DNA of 64,000 nucleotides from assembly GCF_900129835.1 (NCBI RefSeq), contig NZ_FQXA01000002.1:682001-746000 (forward strand). Reading direction: 5' to 3'. Under the pieces are notes generated by a model, which was not told the origin of the DNA, did no database searches, and saw only the letters and a program-made list of their open reading frames with translations. Positions 1 through 8,366 of the stretch are shown here, one piece after another; the first letter of the stretch is position 1, and the number at the start of each line of letters is the position of its first letter. The stretch comes from Stutzerimonas xanthomarina DSM 18231. Its GTDB lineage: Bacteria > Pseudomonadota > Gammaproteobacteria > Pseudomonadales > Pseudomonadaceae. The position numbers and the translations under genes are program-made.

Positions 1-550
1 CGCGCTCGACGGCGAAATTCACCAGATCCAGGACTTCATCGTCGTTACGGCCTTTCTGGATCACGCTGTTGAGCTTGATTCGATCAAACCCGGCACTGCG
101 CGCAGCATCGATACCGGCAACGACCTGGTCGAGCATGTCGCGGCGCGTAAGTTCGGCGAAACGCTCACGCTTGAGCGAATCGAGACTGATATTCAGGCGC
201 TTGACCCCAGCCTCGCGAAGTACCGGCGCCAGTGTTGGCAGCTGTGAGCCGTTGGTCGTGATCGCCAGATCGTCCAATTCTTCACGCGCGCCCAGTCGAC
301 TCAGCAAGCTCGGCAAGCCCTTGCGCACCAGCGGCTCGCCACCGGTCACACGGATACGCTTTACGCCCAGGCTGATAAAGGCATCAGCCACGGCATAGAG
401 TTCTTCCAAGGTGAGGATCTGTGCACGCGGAGCGAAAACCATGTCTTCGCTCATGCAGTAGGTGCAGCGGAAATCGCATCGATCAGTGACCGACAACCTC
501 AGGTAGGTGATGCGTCGGCCGAATGGGTCGACCAACTTCGAATCTGGCAT
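1..550 (-). CDS. moaA: GTP 3',8-cyclase MoaA (partial, N-terminal part)
   Basis: This is the N-terminal ~183 codons of a radical SAM enzyme that converts GTP to 3',8-cyclo-GTP, the first step of molybdenum cofactor synthesis; the rest lies beyond the left edge. Near the N-terminus the protein reads LVDPFGRRITYLRLSVTDRC followed by FRCTYC, so the CX3CX2C cluster motif for the S-adenosylmethionine-binding 4Fe-4S centre is present, and TGGEPL follows. The start at 550 is chosen because GGAG lies six bases upstream; an in-frame ATG at 577 would add nine residues behind a more distant GGAGG. The next gene on the plus strand is divergent, 250 bp away. Confidence 0.93.
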   Translation of the reverse strand, partial: MPDSKLVDPFGRRITYLRLSVTDRCDFRCTYCMSEDMVFAPRAQILTLEELYAVADAFISLGVKRIRVTGGEPLVRKGLPSLLSRLGAREELDDLAITTNGSQLPTLAPVLREAGVKRLNISLDSLKRERFAELTRRDMLDQVVAGIDAARSAGFDRIKLNSVIQKGRNDDEVLDLVNFAVER

Positions 551-800
551 GTCGCTCTCCAACGGCTTGATGCGCATGTCTAAGACTATTCCTCCACGCC
601 AAGTGTGGCAAAGGCTCCCGGCCTGAGTGGTTGACCGAAGACCGGCGCGAATGATCCATGCGATCCGCATCAGGCCCTAGGCGCTCCGATTCGCTTCGCA
701 CTGATACGGCGCGCCCACGGGTGGCTGCAAGGTTTTTTTTTGGACTACCGGCTGAACTCGGAGATACTTCGCCTTCGTGTTTTGCCGGGAGCCACCGCAG

Positions 801-1682
801 ATGGACAACGACGCCCTCCGAACGATGAGCTGGCGCGAGCGAATCTACGTCATCATCTTTTTCACAAACACCCCGGCTGGAAAGCTTTTCGACACCACCC
901 TCTTGTTTTTCATCTTCGCCAGCCTAGTGGTGGTGATGCTCGATAGCGTCGCAATTTACAACGACCAGTACGGCGGCGTGCTGGATGGGCTTGAGTGGTT
1001 GTTCACCGGCGTCTTTCTGATCGAGTATCTGGTGCGCATCTATTGCCACCCCGAACCACGTAAATATGTCGTCAGCTTCTACGGAGCTATCGATGTGCTA
1101 TCGGTGGTCCCGGCGTTCATAGCCTTGCTCTATCCAGACGCTGAATACTTGTTGGTGGTCCGTGCAATCCGCATGTTGCGTGTATTTCGCGTGCTCAAGC
1201 TGACGCAGTACCTAAGCCAGGCCAACTTCCTGCTGGTCGCTCTGCGCGGTAGCAAGCAGAAGATCGTTGTGTTCCTGCTCAGCGTCACGACGCTGGTACT
1301 GATCTACGGCACGCTGATGTACGTGATCGAAGGTCCGTCTAACGGGTTCACCAGCATCCCGATGAGCATCTACTGGGCGGTAGTGACCATCACCACGGTC
1401 GGCTTCGGCGACATCGTTCCGCATACACCGCTGGGCAAGGCGGTAGCGACCCTGGTGATGATCACCGGTTACTCGATCATCGCCGTGCCCACCGGCATTT
1501 TCACAGCGGAGTTGGCGACTGCGATGCGCGCCGACAGCTTGCAGCACCGCTGTCCGAGCTGCGAAAAACTCAGCCATGAACCCAACGCGTCGTTCTGTAG
1601 CCGCTGCGGGACTCAGCTATTCAAGCGCAAGGCGCTGCACGACGAAGACGCTCAGATCGCGCACGATCCACAAACCGACTGA
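801..1682 (+). CDS. voltage-gated potassium channel with C-terminal zinc ribbon
   Basis: A 293-residue ion channel of the six-transmembrane voltage-gated family (inner membrane). An S4-like helix with regularly spaced arginines (RAIRMLRVFRVLKL) is followed by the pore helix and the selectivity filter TTVGFGD, which indicates K+ selectivity. The C-terminal cytoplasmic tail carries CPSC...CSRC, a CX2CX11CX2C zinc-ribbon pattern, instead of an RCK or cyclic-nucleotide domain. An upstream GTG at 777 is also open, but the ATG at 801 has GGGAG about nine bases before it and begins MDNDALRTMSWRER, which looks natural. The gene appears monocistronic. Function is assigned from the filter and S4 motifs; the ligand sensed by the ribbon is unknown. 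Confidence 0.88.
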   Translation: MDNDALRTMSWRERIYVIIFFTNTPAGKLFDTTLLFFIFASLVVVMLDSVAIYNDQYGGVLDGLEWLFTGVFLIEYLVRIYCHPEPRKYVVSFYGAIDVLSVVPAFIALLYPDAEYLLVVRAIRMLRVFRVLKLTQYLSQANFLLVALRGSKQKIVVFLLSVTTLVLIYGTLMYVIEGPSNGFTSIPMSIYWAVVTITTVGFGDIVPHTPLGKAVATLVMITGYSIIAVPTGIFTAELATAMRADSLQHRCPSCEKLSHEPNASFCSRCGTQLFKRKALHDEDAQIAHDPQTD

Positions 1683-1799
1683 GCTGCGCAGTACGGGCTG
1701 AAAGTCGCCCCACTCCCGGGCGCTGCGCATCCGCTCCGAACCCCCCTGATATGAGGCTGTCACAACCTCTGACTTGCCGCTGGCTGGACGGAGACATGC

Positions 1800-2213
1800 A
1801 TGCCCTTGCTCAAACTGGTGCACTTTGCCGGGCTGCTCTGCTGGTGCGGCACCCTGCTCTACCTACCGGCGCTGATCGCGGCAGGCACTCGGCGCAGTGA
1901 CCCGCTCTTCTACCGTGACCATGCGCATCTGACGCGCATGGTGTTCAACCTGATCGGCACGCCAGCCGCGCTGGTCGCCATCGGCTCGGGTACGGCGCTT
2001 TTTCTGAGTCAGGGCCTCGTTGCCGGCTGGTTGATCGTCAAGCTCAGTACGGTGGCCGGCATGGTTTTTTGCCACGCCCTGTGCGGCGTGCTGGTGCTGC
2101 ATGTAGAGCGCGCGCCTGAGCAGAGCGTAAACATTCGTTGTCGTTTGCTTGGTGCAGTCGCCGCAACGCTCATCACCGCGACGCTTTGGCTTGTGCTGGC
2201 AAAGCCTTTCTAG
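1800..2213 (+). CDS. small integral membrane protein, CopD/HemJ-like
   Basis: A 137-residue protein of about four transmembrane helices. It starts MPLLKLVHFAGLLCWCGTLL, a pattern (helix with an early His and Trp/Gly) that resembles the CopD/HemJ-like family of membrane proteins; I do not recognise the exact ortholog. The ATG at 1800 lies just behind GGAG. It sits 118 bp after the K+ channel gene and is followed on the opposite strand by another small membrane protein. The nearby caa3 oxidase makes a role in heme or copper metabolism conceivable, but nothing in the sequence proves it. Confidence 0.7.
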   Translation: MPLLKLVHFAGLLCWCGTLLYLPALIAAGTRRSDPLFYRDHAHLTRMVFNLIGTPAALVAIGSGTALFLSQGLVAGWLIVKLSTVAGMVFCHALCGVLVLHVERAPEQSVNIRCRLLGAVAATLITATLWLVLAKPF

Positions 2214-2287
2214 CCCATGGCCCGAACCGCTCGATCACCTCGAAGATGCCCATGACCGAACGATCCCAAGCCCCGTCTTCTTCTGGA

Positions 2288-2752
2288 TCAGACCTTGTCC
2301 AGATCGACCCCGACAGCATGCTCGTAGACCAGCCGGCCGCCGAGATAAGCCGCGAGGGAAATCAGCACGGCAGTGATCGCCGAGAGGTAGAGCGCCCACA
2401 GCTGCATGCTCTGGGCGTCATTCTGGTAGCGCAGCAGCCAGTTCAGCGAAGCCAGCGACAGCATCATCACGGCGAGGATCGCATGGCACCAGGCCGTAAT
2501 CTTCTGCCTGATCTCGCGCACGGTCACCAGGTCGATCAGTCCGAAGATGCTGGCGACCCAGCCTCCCAGCGCGCCCACACCGGACAACCACAAGCCGGCA
2601 CGCCACCAGAAGTCATCCAGCGTCCAGAGGTGCGCAAGATCGACCGGCAGCAAGCCAGTCAGCGCGGCGACTGGAAAGTGGATAAGCATCGGGTGCAACG
2701 GGTGGCCGGCTATCGCAGCGCGACTGTGGATGGAATCTCTGTATCGGGCCAT
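2288..2752 (-). CDS. DUF2231-type membrane protein
   Basis: A 154-residue protein with about four hydrophobic helices. The N-terminal GHPLHPMLIHFPVA is the hallmark of the DUF2231 family, whose His residues at a helix start suggest heme or redox cofactor binding. The function is not established. It is divergent from the oxidase subunit II gene, with only about 60 bp between the starts, so the two may share a promoter region. Its 3' end lies about 75 bp from the convergent membrane protein gene. Confidence 0.78.
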   Translation of the reverse strand: MARYRDSIHSRAAIAGHPLHPMLIHFPVAALTGLLPVDLAHLWTLDDFWWRAGLWLSGVGALGGWVASIFGLIDLVTVREIRQKITAWCHAILAVMMLSLASLNWLLRYQNDAQSMQLWALYLSAITAVLISLAAYLGGRLVYEHAVGVDLDKV

Positions 2753-2812
2753 TTGGCGCTCCGGCAGCTTTTTTCTGGAGTTAGCCGCCCCGCAAGACGA
2801 GCCGGCGACCTT

Positions 2813-3790
2813 TTGAAATGGACCACGCTGGCGCTGGCAGTTCCTTTATTGAGTGGCTGCGGCGGTCCGCTGTCCTCGCTCAACCCAGCCAGTCCCATGG
2901 CGCGCCAGATATCTCACGTCTGGTGGGGGATGTTTGCGTTCGCCACGCTGGTGCTGGTGGCTGTCAGCGCGATATGGATCTACGCGCTGGCACGCAAGCC
3001 GCGGGAAACCAGCGAGGAAAAGGCTCTCAAGATCAACCGCCGCTGGGTCATTGGCGGCGGCATCGTGCTACCGAGCGTGAGCATCGTTGTTCTGCTGATC
3101 TTCGGCATCCCCACCGGGCGCAGCATGATGCCCTTGCCAGTCCAGGGTCAGCCGCCGTTGAAGATTGAGGTCACCGGTCACCAATGGTGGTGGGAGGTGC
3201 ACTACCCCGATAGCGGTGTCACCACGGCGAACCAGCTGATCATACCGGCGGGACGGCTGATAGACGTAAACGTTACCAGCGCCGATGTTATCCATTCGTT
3301 CTGGATTCCGAGACTCGGCGGAAAAATGGACATGATCCCTGGACGCACCAACGTCATCCGCTTGCAAGCAGGCCATACCGGCATCTTTCACGGTCAGTGC
3401 TCGGAGTTCTGCGGCTTGCAGCATGCCCATATGAAACTGCATGTCGAAGCGTTGGACGAAGCCGGTTTCGATGAGTGGATCGCCGCCCGGGAGAGCTTCA
3501 GCATCGAGCAACGGGCGCCGGGCGACGCTGGCCGGGTGTTCGATGAACGCTGCGGTCAGTGCCACCGTGTCGCCGGTATCAGTAATGGCAATCGGGCGCC
3601 TGACCTCACGGACCTTGCGACACGGCCAAGCCTCGGCGCCGGCGTGATCGACAACGACCATGACGGGCTACGGCGGTGGCTAGGCGAACACAAGACGCTC
3701 AAATTCGGCAACGGGATGCCCGCGCACGACGACGTTCCGCCGCAAACACTTGATCAGATTGCCGACTGGCTGGAGACGCTCGCTCCATGA
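2813..3790 (+). CDS. ctaC: cytochrome c oxidase subunit II with fused cytochrome c (caa3 type)
   Basis: About 325 residues. The N-terminus is a lipoprotein signal (LLSGC lipobox), followed by a two-helix hairpin and the periplasmic CuA cupredoxin domain with HSFW and the ligand cluster GQCSEFCGLQHAHM. A C-terminal c-type cytochrome domain with CGQCH is fused, which defines a caa3-type oxidase. It accepts electrons from cytochrome c and passes them through CuA to subunit I. The reading frame is open far upstream, but homology begins near 2813. The best start is TTG at 2813, since no in-frame ATG precedes the lipobox closely; its ribosome site is weak, so the start is uncertain. It overlaps the next gene by four bases (ATGA). 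Confidence 0.92.
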   Translation: MKWTTLALAVPLLSGCGGPLSSLNPASPMARQISHVWWGMFAFATLVLVAVSAIWIYALARKPRETSEEKALKINRRWVIGGGIVLPSVSIVVLLIFGIPTGRSMMPLPVQGQPPLKIEVTGHQWWWEVHYPDSGVTTANQLIIPAGRLIDVNVTSADVIHSFWIPRLGGKMDMIPGRTNVIRLQAGHTGIFHGQCSEFCGLQHAHMKLHVEALDEAGFDEWIAARESFSIEQRAPGDAGRVFDERCGQCHRVAGISNGNRAPDLTDLATRPSLGAGVIDNDHDGLRRWLGEHKTLKFGNGMPAHDDVPPQTLDQIADWLETLAP

Positions 3791-6318
3791 CTCAACTCGA
3801 CCACAGCAGCAAGCCCAGCACGGACCCGGATCAGCTGCACGACCAGTTCAACGATGTCTGGGGCAATCCGCGCGGCTGGCGCGCGCTGACCATTGTCAAC
3901 CACACCACCATTGGCCTGCGCTTTCTGGTCACAGGGGCCGTGTTCTTTTTGATCGGCGGGCTGATGGCGATGCTCATCCGCACCCAGCTGGCTCTGCCCG
4001 GTTATGTTCTGATGGAGCCGGAAGTCTACAACCAGGTCTTCACCATGCACGGCTCGGTGATGATGTTCCTGTTCGCCGTGCCGATGATGGAAGGCCTGGC
4101 GGTCTACCTGATCCCGAAGATGATCGGCGCGCGAGATTTGATCTTTCCGCGCCTCTCGTCACTTGGCTATTTCTGCTACCTGTTCGGCGGCATCATCCTG
4201 TTGTCCAGCGTGTTCCTCGGCGTTGCGCCCAAGGCCGGCTGGTTTATGTACACGCCGCTATCGAGTTCGGCGCATATGCCGGGCGTGAACTCGGACTTTT
4301 GGCTCCTTGGCATCACCTTCGTGGAGATCTCCGCGGTCAGTGCCGGCGTCGAACTGGTGGTCTCGATCCTGCGCACACGTACCAGTGGCATGGCGCTGCA
4401 CAAGATGCCGCTGTACGCCTGGTACATCCTGGTCATGGCGCTGATGATCGTGTTCGGCTTCCCGCCGCTGATCCTGGGCAGCATTCTGCTGGAGCTGGAG
4501 CGCGCTGCCAGCATGCCCTTTTTCGATCCAGCCAAGGGCGGCGATCCGGTGCTCTGGCAGCACCTGTTCTGGCTGTTCGGCCATCCGGAGGTGTACATCA
4601 TCTTCCTGCCCGGGGCAGGTATCGTCTCGACCTTGTTACCGGTGTTTTGCCAGCGGCCGCTAGTGGGGTATCGCTGGGTGGTGCTCGGCGTACTGACCAC
4701 CGGATTCCTCAGTTTCGGGCTGTGGGTACACCACATGTTCACCGTCGGCATTCCGGCATTGGCGCTGGGGTTCTTCTCCGCGGCGAGCATGCTCGTGGCA
4801 ATACCCACTGGCGTGCAGATCTTTGCCTGGATCGCGACGTTATGGCTGGGTAAACCGGTCTATCACGTGCCGATGCTCTGGCTGGTGGGCTTCCTGATCG
4901 TATTCGTCTGTGGCGGCCTGACCGGGGTGATGGTGGCGCTAGTGCCCTTCGACTGGCAGGTGCATGACACCCACTTCATCGTCGCGCACATGCATTACGT
5001 ACTGGTCGGCGGGATGTTCTTTCCGCTGATGGCCGGACTTTACTACTGGCTGCCGCACTTTTCCGGCCGTATGCCCTCGGTGCGCCTGGGTCGCTGGGGC
5101 TTCTGGCTGGTGTTCATCGGTTTCAACACGACGTTCCTGATCATGCACTGGACCGGCCTGATCGGCATGCCGCGACGGGTCTACACCTACGACACCGGTC
5201 TGGGTTGGGACCTGCCCAACCTGATCTCCTCAATTGGCAGCTTCATCATGGCCATCGGCATCGGCACCATTTTGCTGGATATCGTGCTGCACTTCCGCTT
5301 CGGCCAACCGGCAAAAACCAACCCCTGGAATGCCGACACGCTGGAATGGGCCACGAGCCTGCCGCCGAGCCCGTACAACTTTGTCAGCTTGCCGGACGTC
5401 ACCGACCGTCATCCGCTGTGGACGGACCCGGACCTGCCCAACAGCATTGCCCGCGCCGAGCACTCGCTGAAGGCCATCGACCATGGCCGGCGTGAAACCT
5501 GGGGCTCGGACCCACTGAGCGGCAAGGTCCGTGAAATCATTCATCTGCCTGGCAACAGCTGGTGGCCGTTCGTGGCTTCGGTGTTTCTGGCGGTGCTCTG
5601 CCTGAGCCTGCTGAACAAGTTCTACTGGGTCGCGTTGATTGCGACCGTTGCCACTTTGATCACGCTTTTTCGCTGGTCTTGGGAAAACGGTGCGCACCCC
5701 GCGGCCGCGCCGGATGCACAGACGCAACCCGGAGAACCCCCTCTGCACTCGCGGACGTTCGACGGTCCCGGACTCTGGGGGATGGGTGTCACCCTGCTGG
5801 CCAACGGCACACTTTACTTATCTCTGCTGTTCGGCTGGTTCTACCTGTGGACAGTCTCACCCGAATGGATGGTGCCGGAGCATTCCGACCTGAACGGCTG
5901 GCTGATGCTCACAAGTGCCGTGCTGCTGACGATCGGGACGATGTGGATGCGACTCGTGCCTGGCCGGTTGCGTCGGGGAAGCGGCGGACAGTTGATGCTC
6001 AACCTCGGCGCCATCACGGCGATCGGTGCCGTACAGTGGGCACTGTTGTTGTGGCTGCTGATGACGGCAAACCTGAAAGTGACCGAGACAGCGCACGATG
6101 CGGTGGTCTTCGTGATTCTTGCCTATAGCCTGATTCATTGCGGGCTGGCGACGATCCTCACCCTGTTGCAGACCTTACGCGTGAAGTATGGCTACGTCGG
6201 CGACAAGGCGCCCTATGAGGTGGTGGTCGTCGAGCAGCTCTGGTACTACAACCTCGGCGTGATATGGAGCGCGTACGCCGCGATTGTCCTGTTCCCGAAT
6301 GCGTGGGGAGGTGCCTGA
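3787..6318 (+). CDS. ctaD: cytochrome c oxidase, fused subunits I and III
   Basis: An 843-residue fusion. Residues ~1-560 are subunit I of a heme-copper oxidase, with the CuB and heme ligand segments HPEVYI, WVHHMF and HFIVAHMHYV. Residues ~640-843 form a subunit III-like helix bundle (GLWGMGVTLLANGTLYLSLL). The enzyme reduces O2 to water and pumps protons in the inner membrane. The fusion of I with III occurs in some caa3 oxidases; here the two halves are joined by a hydrophilic, proline-rich linker around residues 620-650. It is translationally coupled to both neighbours (ATGA overlap upstream, TGATG downstream). Confidence 0.95.
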   Translation: MTQLDHSSKPSTDPDQLHDQFNDVWGNPRGWRALTIVNHTTIGLRFLVTGAVFFLIGGLMAMLIRTQLALPGYVLMEPEVYNQVFTMHGSVMMFLFAVPMMEGLAVYLIPKMIGARDLIFPRLSSLGYFCYLFGGIILLSSVFLGVAPKAGWFMYTPLSSSAHMPGVNSDFWLLGITFVEISAVSAGVELVVSILRTRTSGMALHKMPLYAWYILVMALMIVFGFPPLILGSILLELERAASMPFFDPAKGGDPVLWQHLFWLFGHPEVYIIFLPGAGIVSTLLPVFCQRPLVGYRWVVLGVLTTGFLSFGLWVHHMFTVGIPALALGFFSAASMLVAIPTGVQIFAWIATLWLGKPVYHVPMLWLVGFLIVFVCGGLTGVMVALVPFDWQVHDTHFIVAHMHYVLVGGMFFPLMAGLYYWLPHFSGRMPSVRLGRWGFWLVFIGFNTTFLIMHWTGLIGMPRRVYTYDTGLGWDLPNLISSIGSFIMAIGIGTILLDIVLHFRFGQPAKTNPWNADTLEWATSLPPSPYNFVSLPDVTDRHPLWTDPDLPNSIARAEHSLKAIDHGRRETWGSDPLSGKVREIIHLPGNSWWPFVASVFLAVLCLSLLNKFYWVALIATVATLITLFRWSWENGAHPAAAPDAQTQPGEPPLHSRTFDGPGLWGMGVTLLANGTLYLSLLFGWFYLWTVSPEWMVPEHSDLNGWLMLTSAVLLTIGTMWMRLVPGRLRRGSGGQLMLNLGAITAIGAVQWALLLWLLMTANLKVTETAHDAVVFVILAYSLIHCGLATILTLLQTLRVKYGYVGDKAPYEVVVVEQLWYYNLGVIWSAYAAIVLFPNAWGGA

Positions 6319-6677
6319 TGAAGTACAACCGCACGTCCGTCTTTCATCCCATTCAGATTCCGTTTGGGCTGACCATCTGGAGCCTCTGGTTTGCGGCCAT
6401 GTACGGATCGCACGCGGTGGTCTGCGGCATCGCACCACCGGACCCCAGCCAGGGGGTATTCAACTGGCTGAATGCAAGCTTCGGCCTGTTCACGGTGCTG
6501 GTGATAGTTTTGCTGCTTTGGCTAGGGCGCCGGACCTGGAAGCTGGCACACGAACCCAACGATCTCAATGATCGGCAGGTTTTCGTGCTCAAGGTGTCGT
6601 CCGGGATTCACTTCATCGCCGCCTTGTCGACGGTATTCGTCGGCATGCAACTGGTGTTTTTGCCTCCGTGCATCTGA
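6318..6677 (+). CDS. small membrane protein at the end of the caa3 operon
   Basis: A 119-residue protein with three predicted hydrophobic segments. Its start codon overlaps the stop of the fused oxidase gene (TGATG), so it is certainly co-translated with the caa3 subunits. It has no motif I can name. By position it may be a subunit IV-like or assembly component of the oxidase; this is inference from coupling only. It ends 25 bp from the convergent tusA gene, with no obvious hairpin terminator between them. Confidence 0.8.
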   Translation: MKYNRTSVFHPIQIPFGLTIWSLWFAAMYGSHAVVCGIAPPDPSQGVFNWLNASFGLFTVLVIVLLLWLGRRTWKLAHEPNDLNDRQVFVLKVSSGIHFIAALSTVFVGMQLVFLPPCI

Positions 6678-6702
6678 ACGAAGCACCTAGTTTGCGCAGC
6701 GT

Positions 6703-6954
6703 TCAGTCGAGCTTCTTGCGTATCCAGTACAAATAGGTGCCTTCTTCGGCCTGCTGATCGACCAGCTCGTGGCCCAAAAAAACGCAGAACTTGGGAATGT
6801 CGCGCTGAGTCGATGGGTCGGTCGCGATGACTTTCAGGACTTCGCCAGCGGGCAGGTCGCGCACCTTGTTGTGCAGCATCATCACCGGTTCAGGGCAGTT
6901 GAGGCCGCTGGCATCGAGCAGCGCATTGGCAGGCAGTTCGGTAGTTCGAAACAT
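6703..6954 (-). CDS. tusA: sulfur carrier protein TusA
   Basis: An 83-residue sulfurtransferase of the TusA/SirA family that relays persulfide sulfur, for example toward 2-thiouridine modification of tRNA. The signature CPEPVM, containing the sulfur-binding Cys, is preceded by LDASGLN. The frame is open further upstream, but the start MFRTTELPA at 6954 gives the normal family length. The rlmM gene lies 56 bp upstream on the same strand, so the two may be co-transcribed. Confidence 0.93.
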   Translation of the reverse strand: MFRTTELPANALLDASGLNCPEPVMMLHNKVRDLPAGEVLKVIATDPSTQRDIPKFCVFLGHELVDQQAEEGTYLYWIRKKLD

Positions 6955-7010
6955 CAGGGGCTCCACAAAAACAGGACGACATTGTCGCGCAAAAAGCAGG
7001 CGGCGAGGGT

Positions 7011-8060
7011 TCACAACCGACGCAGATGGCAAGTCACTTCCTCGCGGTCGTGGTAAAGCTGCTTGCAGCCGATGCTCGCCTTCACTCCTCGTTCGGCAAG
7101 CCCGTCGGCGATGCGTTCCAGCAGTCGTTTCACCTCGGCATAGCGTTGCTTCATTGGCAGTTTCAGGTTGACCACCGCTTCGCGGCACAAACCTTCGCCG
7201 ATCCATGTTTCGAGCAGCGCAGCATTCTTGGCGGGTTTCTCGACGATGTCGCAGACCATCCAGTTCACCGGGCGCTTGGGGCGGAAGGCAAAACCGTCGG
7301 CACGATAATGACCGACCAGACCGGAGTCGAGCAGCTCCTCATTCATCGGTCCGTTGTCGACCGCCATCACTTCAATTTCACGATTGACCAGCTGCCACGT
7401 CCAGCCGCCAGGCGACGCGCCGAGGTCGACGGCCGTCATGCCTGGAGCCAGGCGCTCGTCCCACTGTTCGCGTGGGATGAAGTGGTGCCACGCCTCTTCG
7501 AGCTTCAAGGTCGAGCGACTCGGCGCTTGCCGAGGGAATTTCAGCCGGGGAATGCCCATAGGCCACATCGCGCTGTTCTTTGCCTCAGCAATTCCGGCGA
7601 ACACCTCGCGACCACTCTTGAAGGTAAGCAACAGACGGGGCCCCTGCCCGCCCTCCTTCAGTTTTCCAGCCTTTTCCAACGCCTTGCGAAGAGGCGCCTC
7701 GAACTTGCGGCAGAAGTTTGAAAGCTCTTTGCCATCGTTGGTATCCAGCACTTCCAGCCATAGGCTGCTGAATACCGGCATGGATTTCAGGTGATCGAGC
7801 AGTACACCGATCCGATCAGTTTCCGGAAGTGTCAGCCATTCGCCACGCGCCCACTGCCGTGGAAATATAAGCCGCGCGAAACGGGCGCCGCTCATCAAGC
7901 GCTCCGGCCCTACTGCGTCGTTGCAGATGAACTCGGCACAGGCACTGTCGGTTTTCGCCTTGGCGTAGCCGGCCACATCGAGACGAGCGGCCTGGTCGCT
8001 GATCTCGGCGCACACTTCGTTTTCAAAACCGGGGCGGCAATGCAGCAGCAATGTATTCAT
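7011..8060 (-). CDS. rlmM: 23S rRNA 2'-O-ribose C2498 methyltransferase RlmM
   Basis: A 349-residue methyltransferase that adds a 2'-O-methyl group to C2498 of 23S rRNA. The N-terminal half is a THUMP-like RNA-binding region. The C-terminal half is a Rossmann methyltransferase with the SAM-binding [14 protein letters not shown] and the downstream VDNGPM and CDIVEKP segments. Length and motif order match the family. It is followed on the same strand by tusA. The acnA gene is divergent, with a 306-bp gap between. Confidence 0.93.
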   Translation of the reverse strand: MNTLLLHCRPGFENEVCAEISDQAARLDVAGYAKAKTDSACAEFICNDAVGPERLMSGARFARLIFPRQWARGEWLTLPETDRIGVLLDHLKSMPVFSSLWLEVLDTNDGKELSNFCRKFEAPLRKALEKAGKLKEGGQGPRLLLTFKSGREVFAGIAEAKNSAMWPMGIPRLKFPRQAPSRSTLKLEEAWHHFIPREQWDERLAPGMTAVDLGASPGGWTWQLVNREIEVMAVDNGPMNEELLDSGLVGHYRADGFAFRPKRPVNWMVCDIVEKPAKNAALLETWIGEGLCREAVVNLKLPMKQRYAEVKRLLERIADGLAERGVKASIGCKQLYHDREEVTCHLRRL

Positions 8061-8366
8061 CTACGAACCCTATAAGCGGCGCAAAGCGCATCGGCGCAAG
8101 CGCCCCCTACGACAAAAGCCGAACATGATAGCCGAGTGGGGAACCACGGGCTTGCAGGTTCGGTCCAGTGAACAGTCGCGGGAGTTGATCTACCGCGACA
8201 CCCAGCGCATCTGAGCGGCTGCGGACAAGCTGTCCGCGGCGAGCCTCCGCACTTTCGCCATGTCTCTTGGCGGCCAGTTTGTGGCGAACTATTACGCCAG
8301 AGGCTAGGTTCTAAAGGATACTCCCGACTCAATCAGCCCGGCCGTGCGGGCAAAAAGGAGAGACGA
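8061..8366. other. intergenic region between rlmM and acnA
   Basis: A 306-bp divergent gap. It contains one compact hairpin at 8221-8237 (arms GCGGACA and TGTCCGC, three-base loop) with no T-run after it, and the acnA ribosome site AAGGAGAG just before 8367. I see no convincing promoter boxes and no conserved small ORF; the open frames across it are out-of-frame noise. Confidence 0.6.

Noticed and set aside
2138..2812. N-terminal extension of the subunit II frame
   Set aside because: The frame is open by chance through the opposite-strand DUF2231 gene; the lipoprotein signal begins near 2813.
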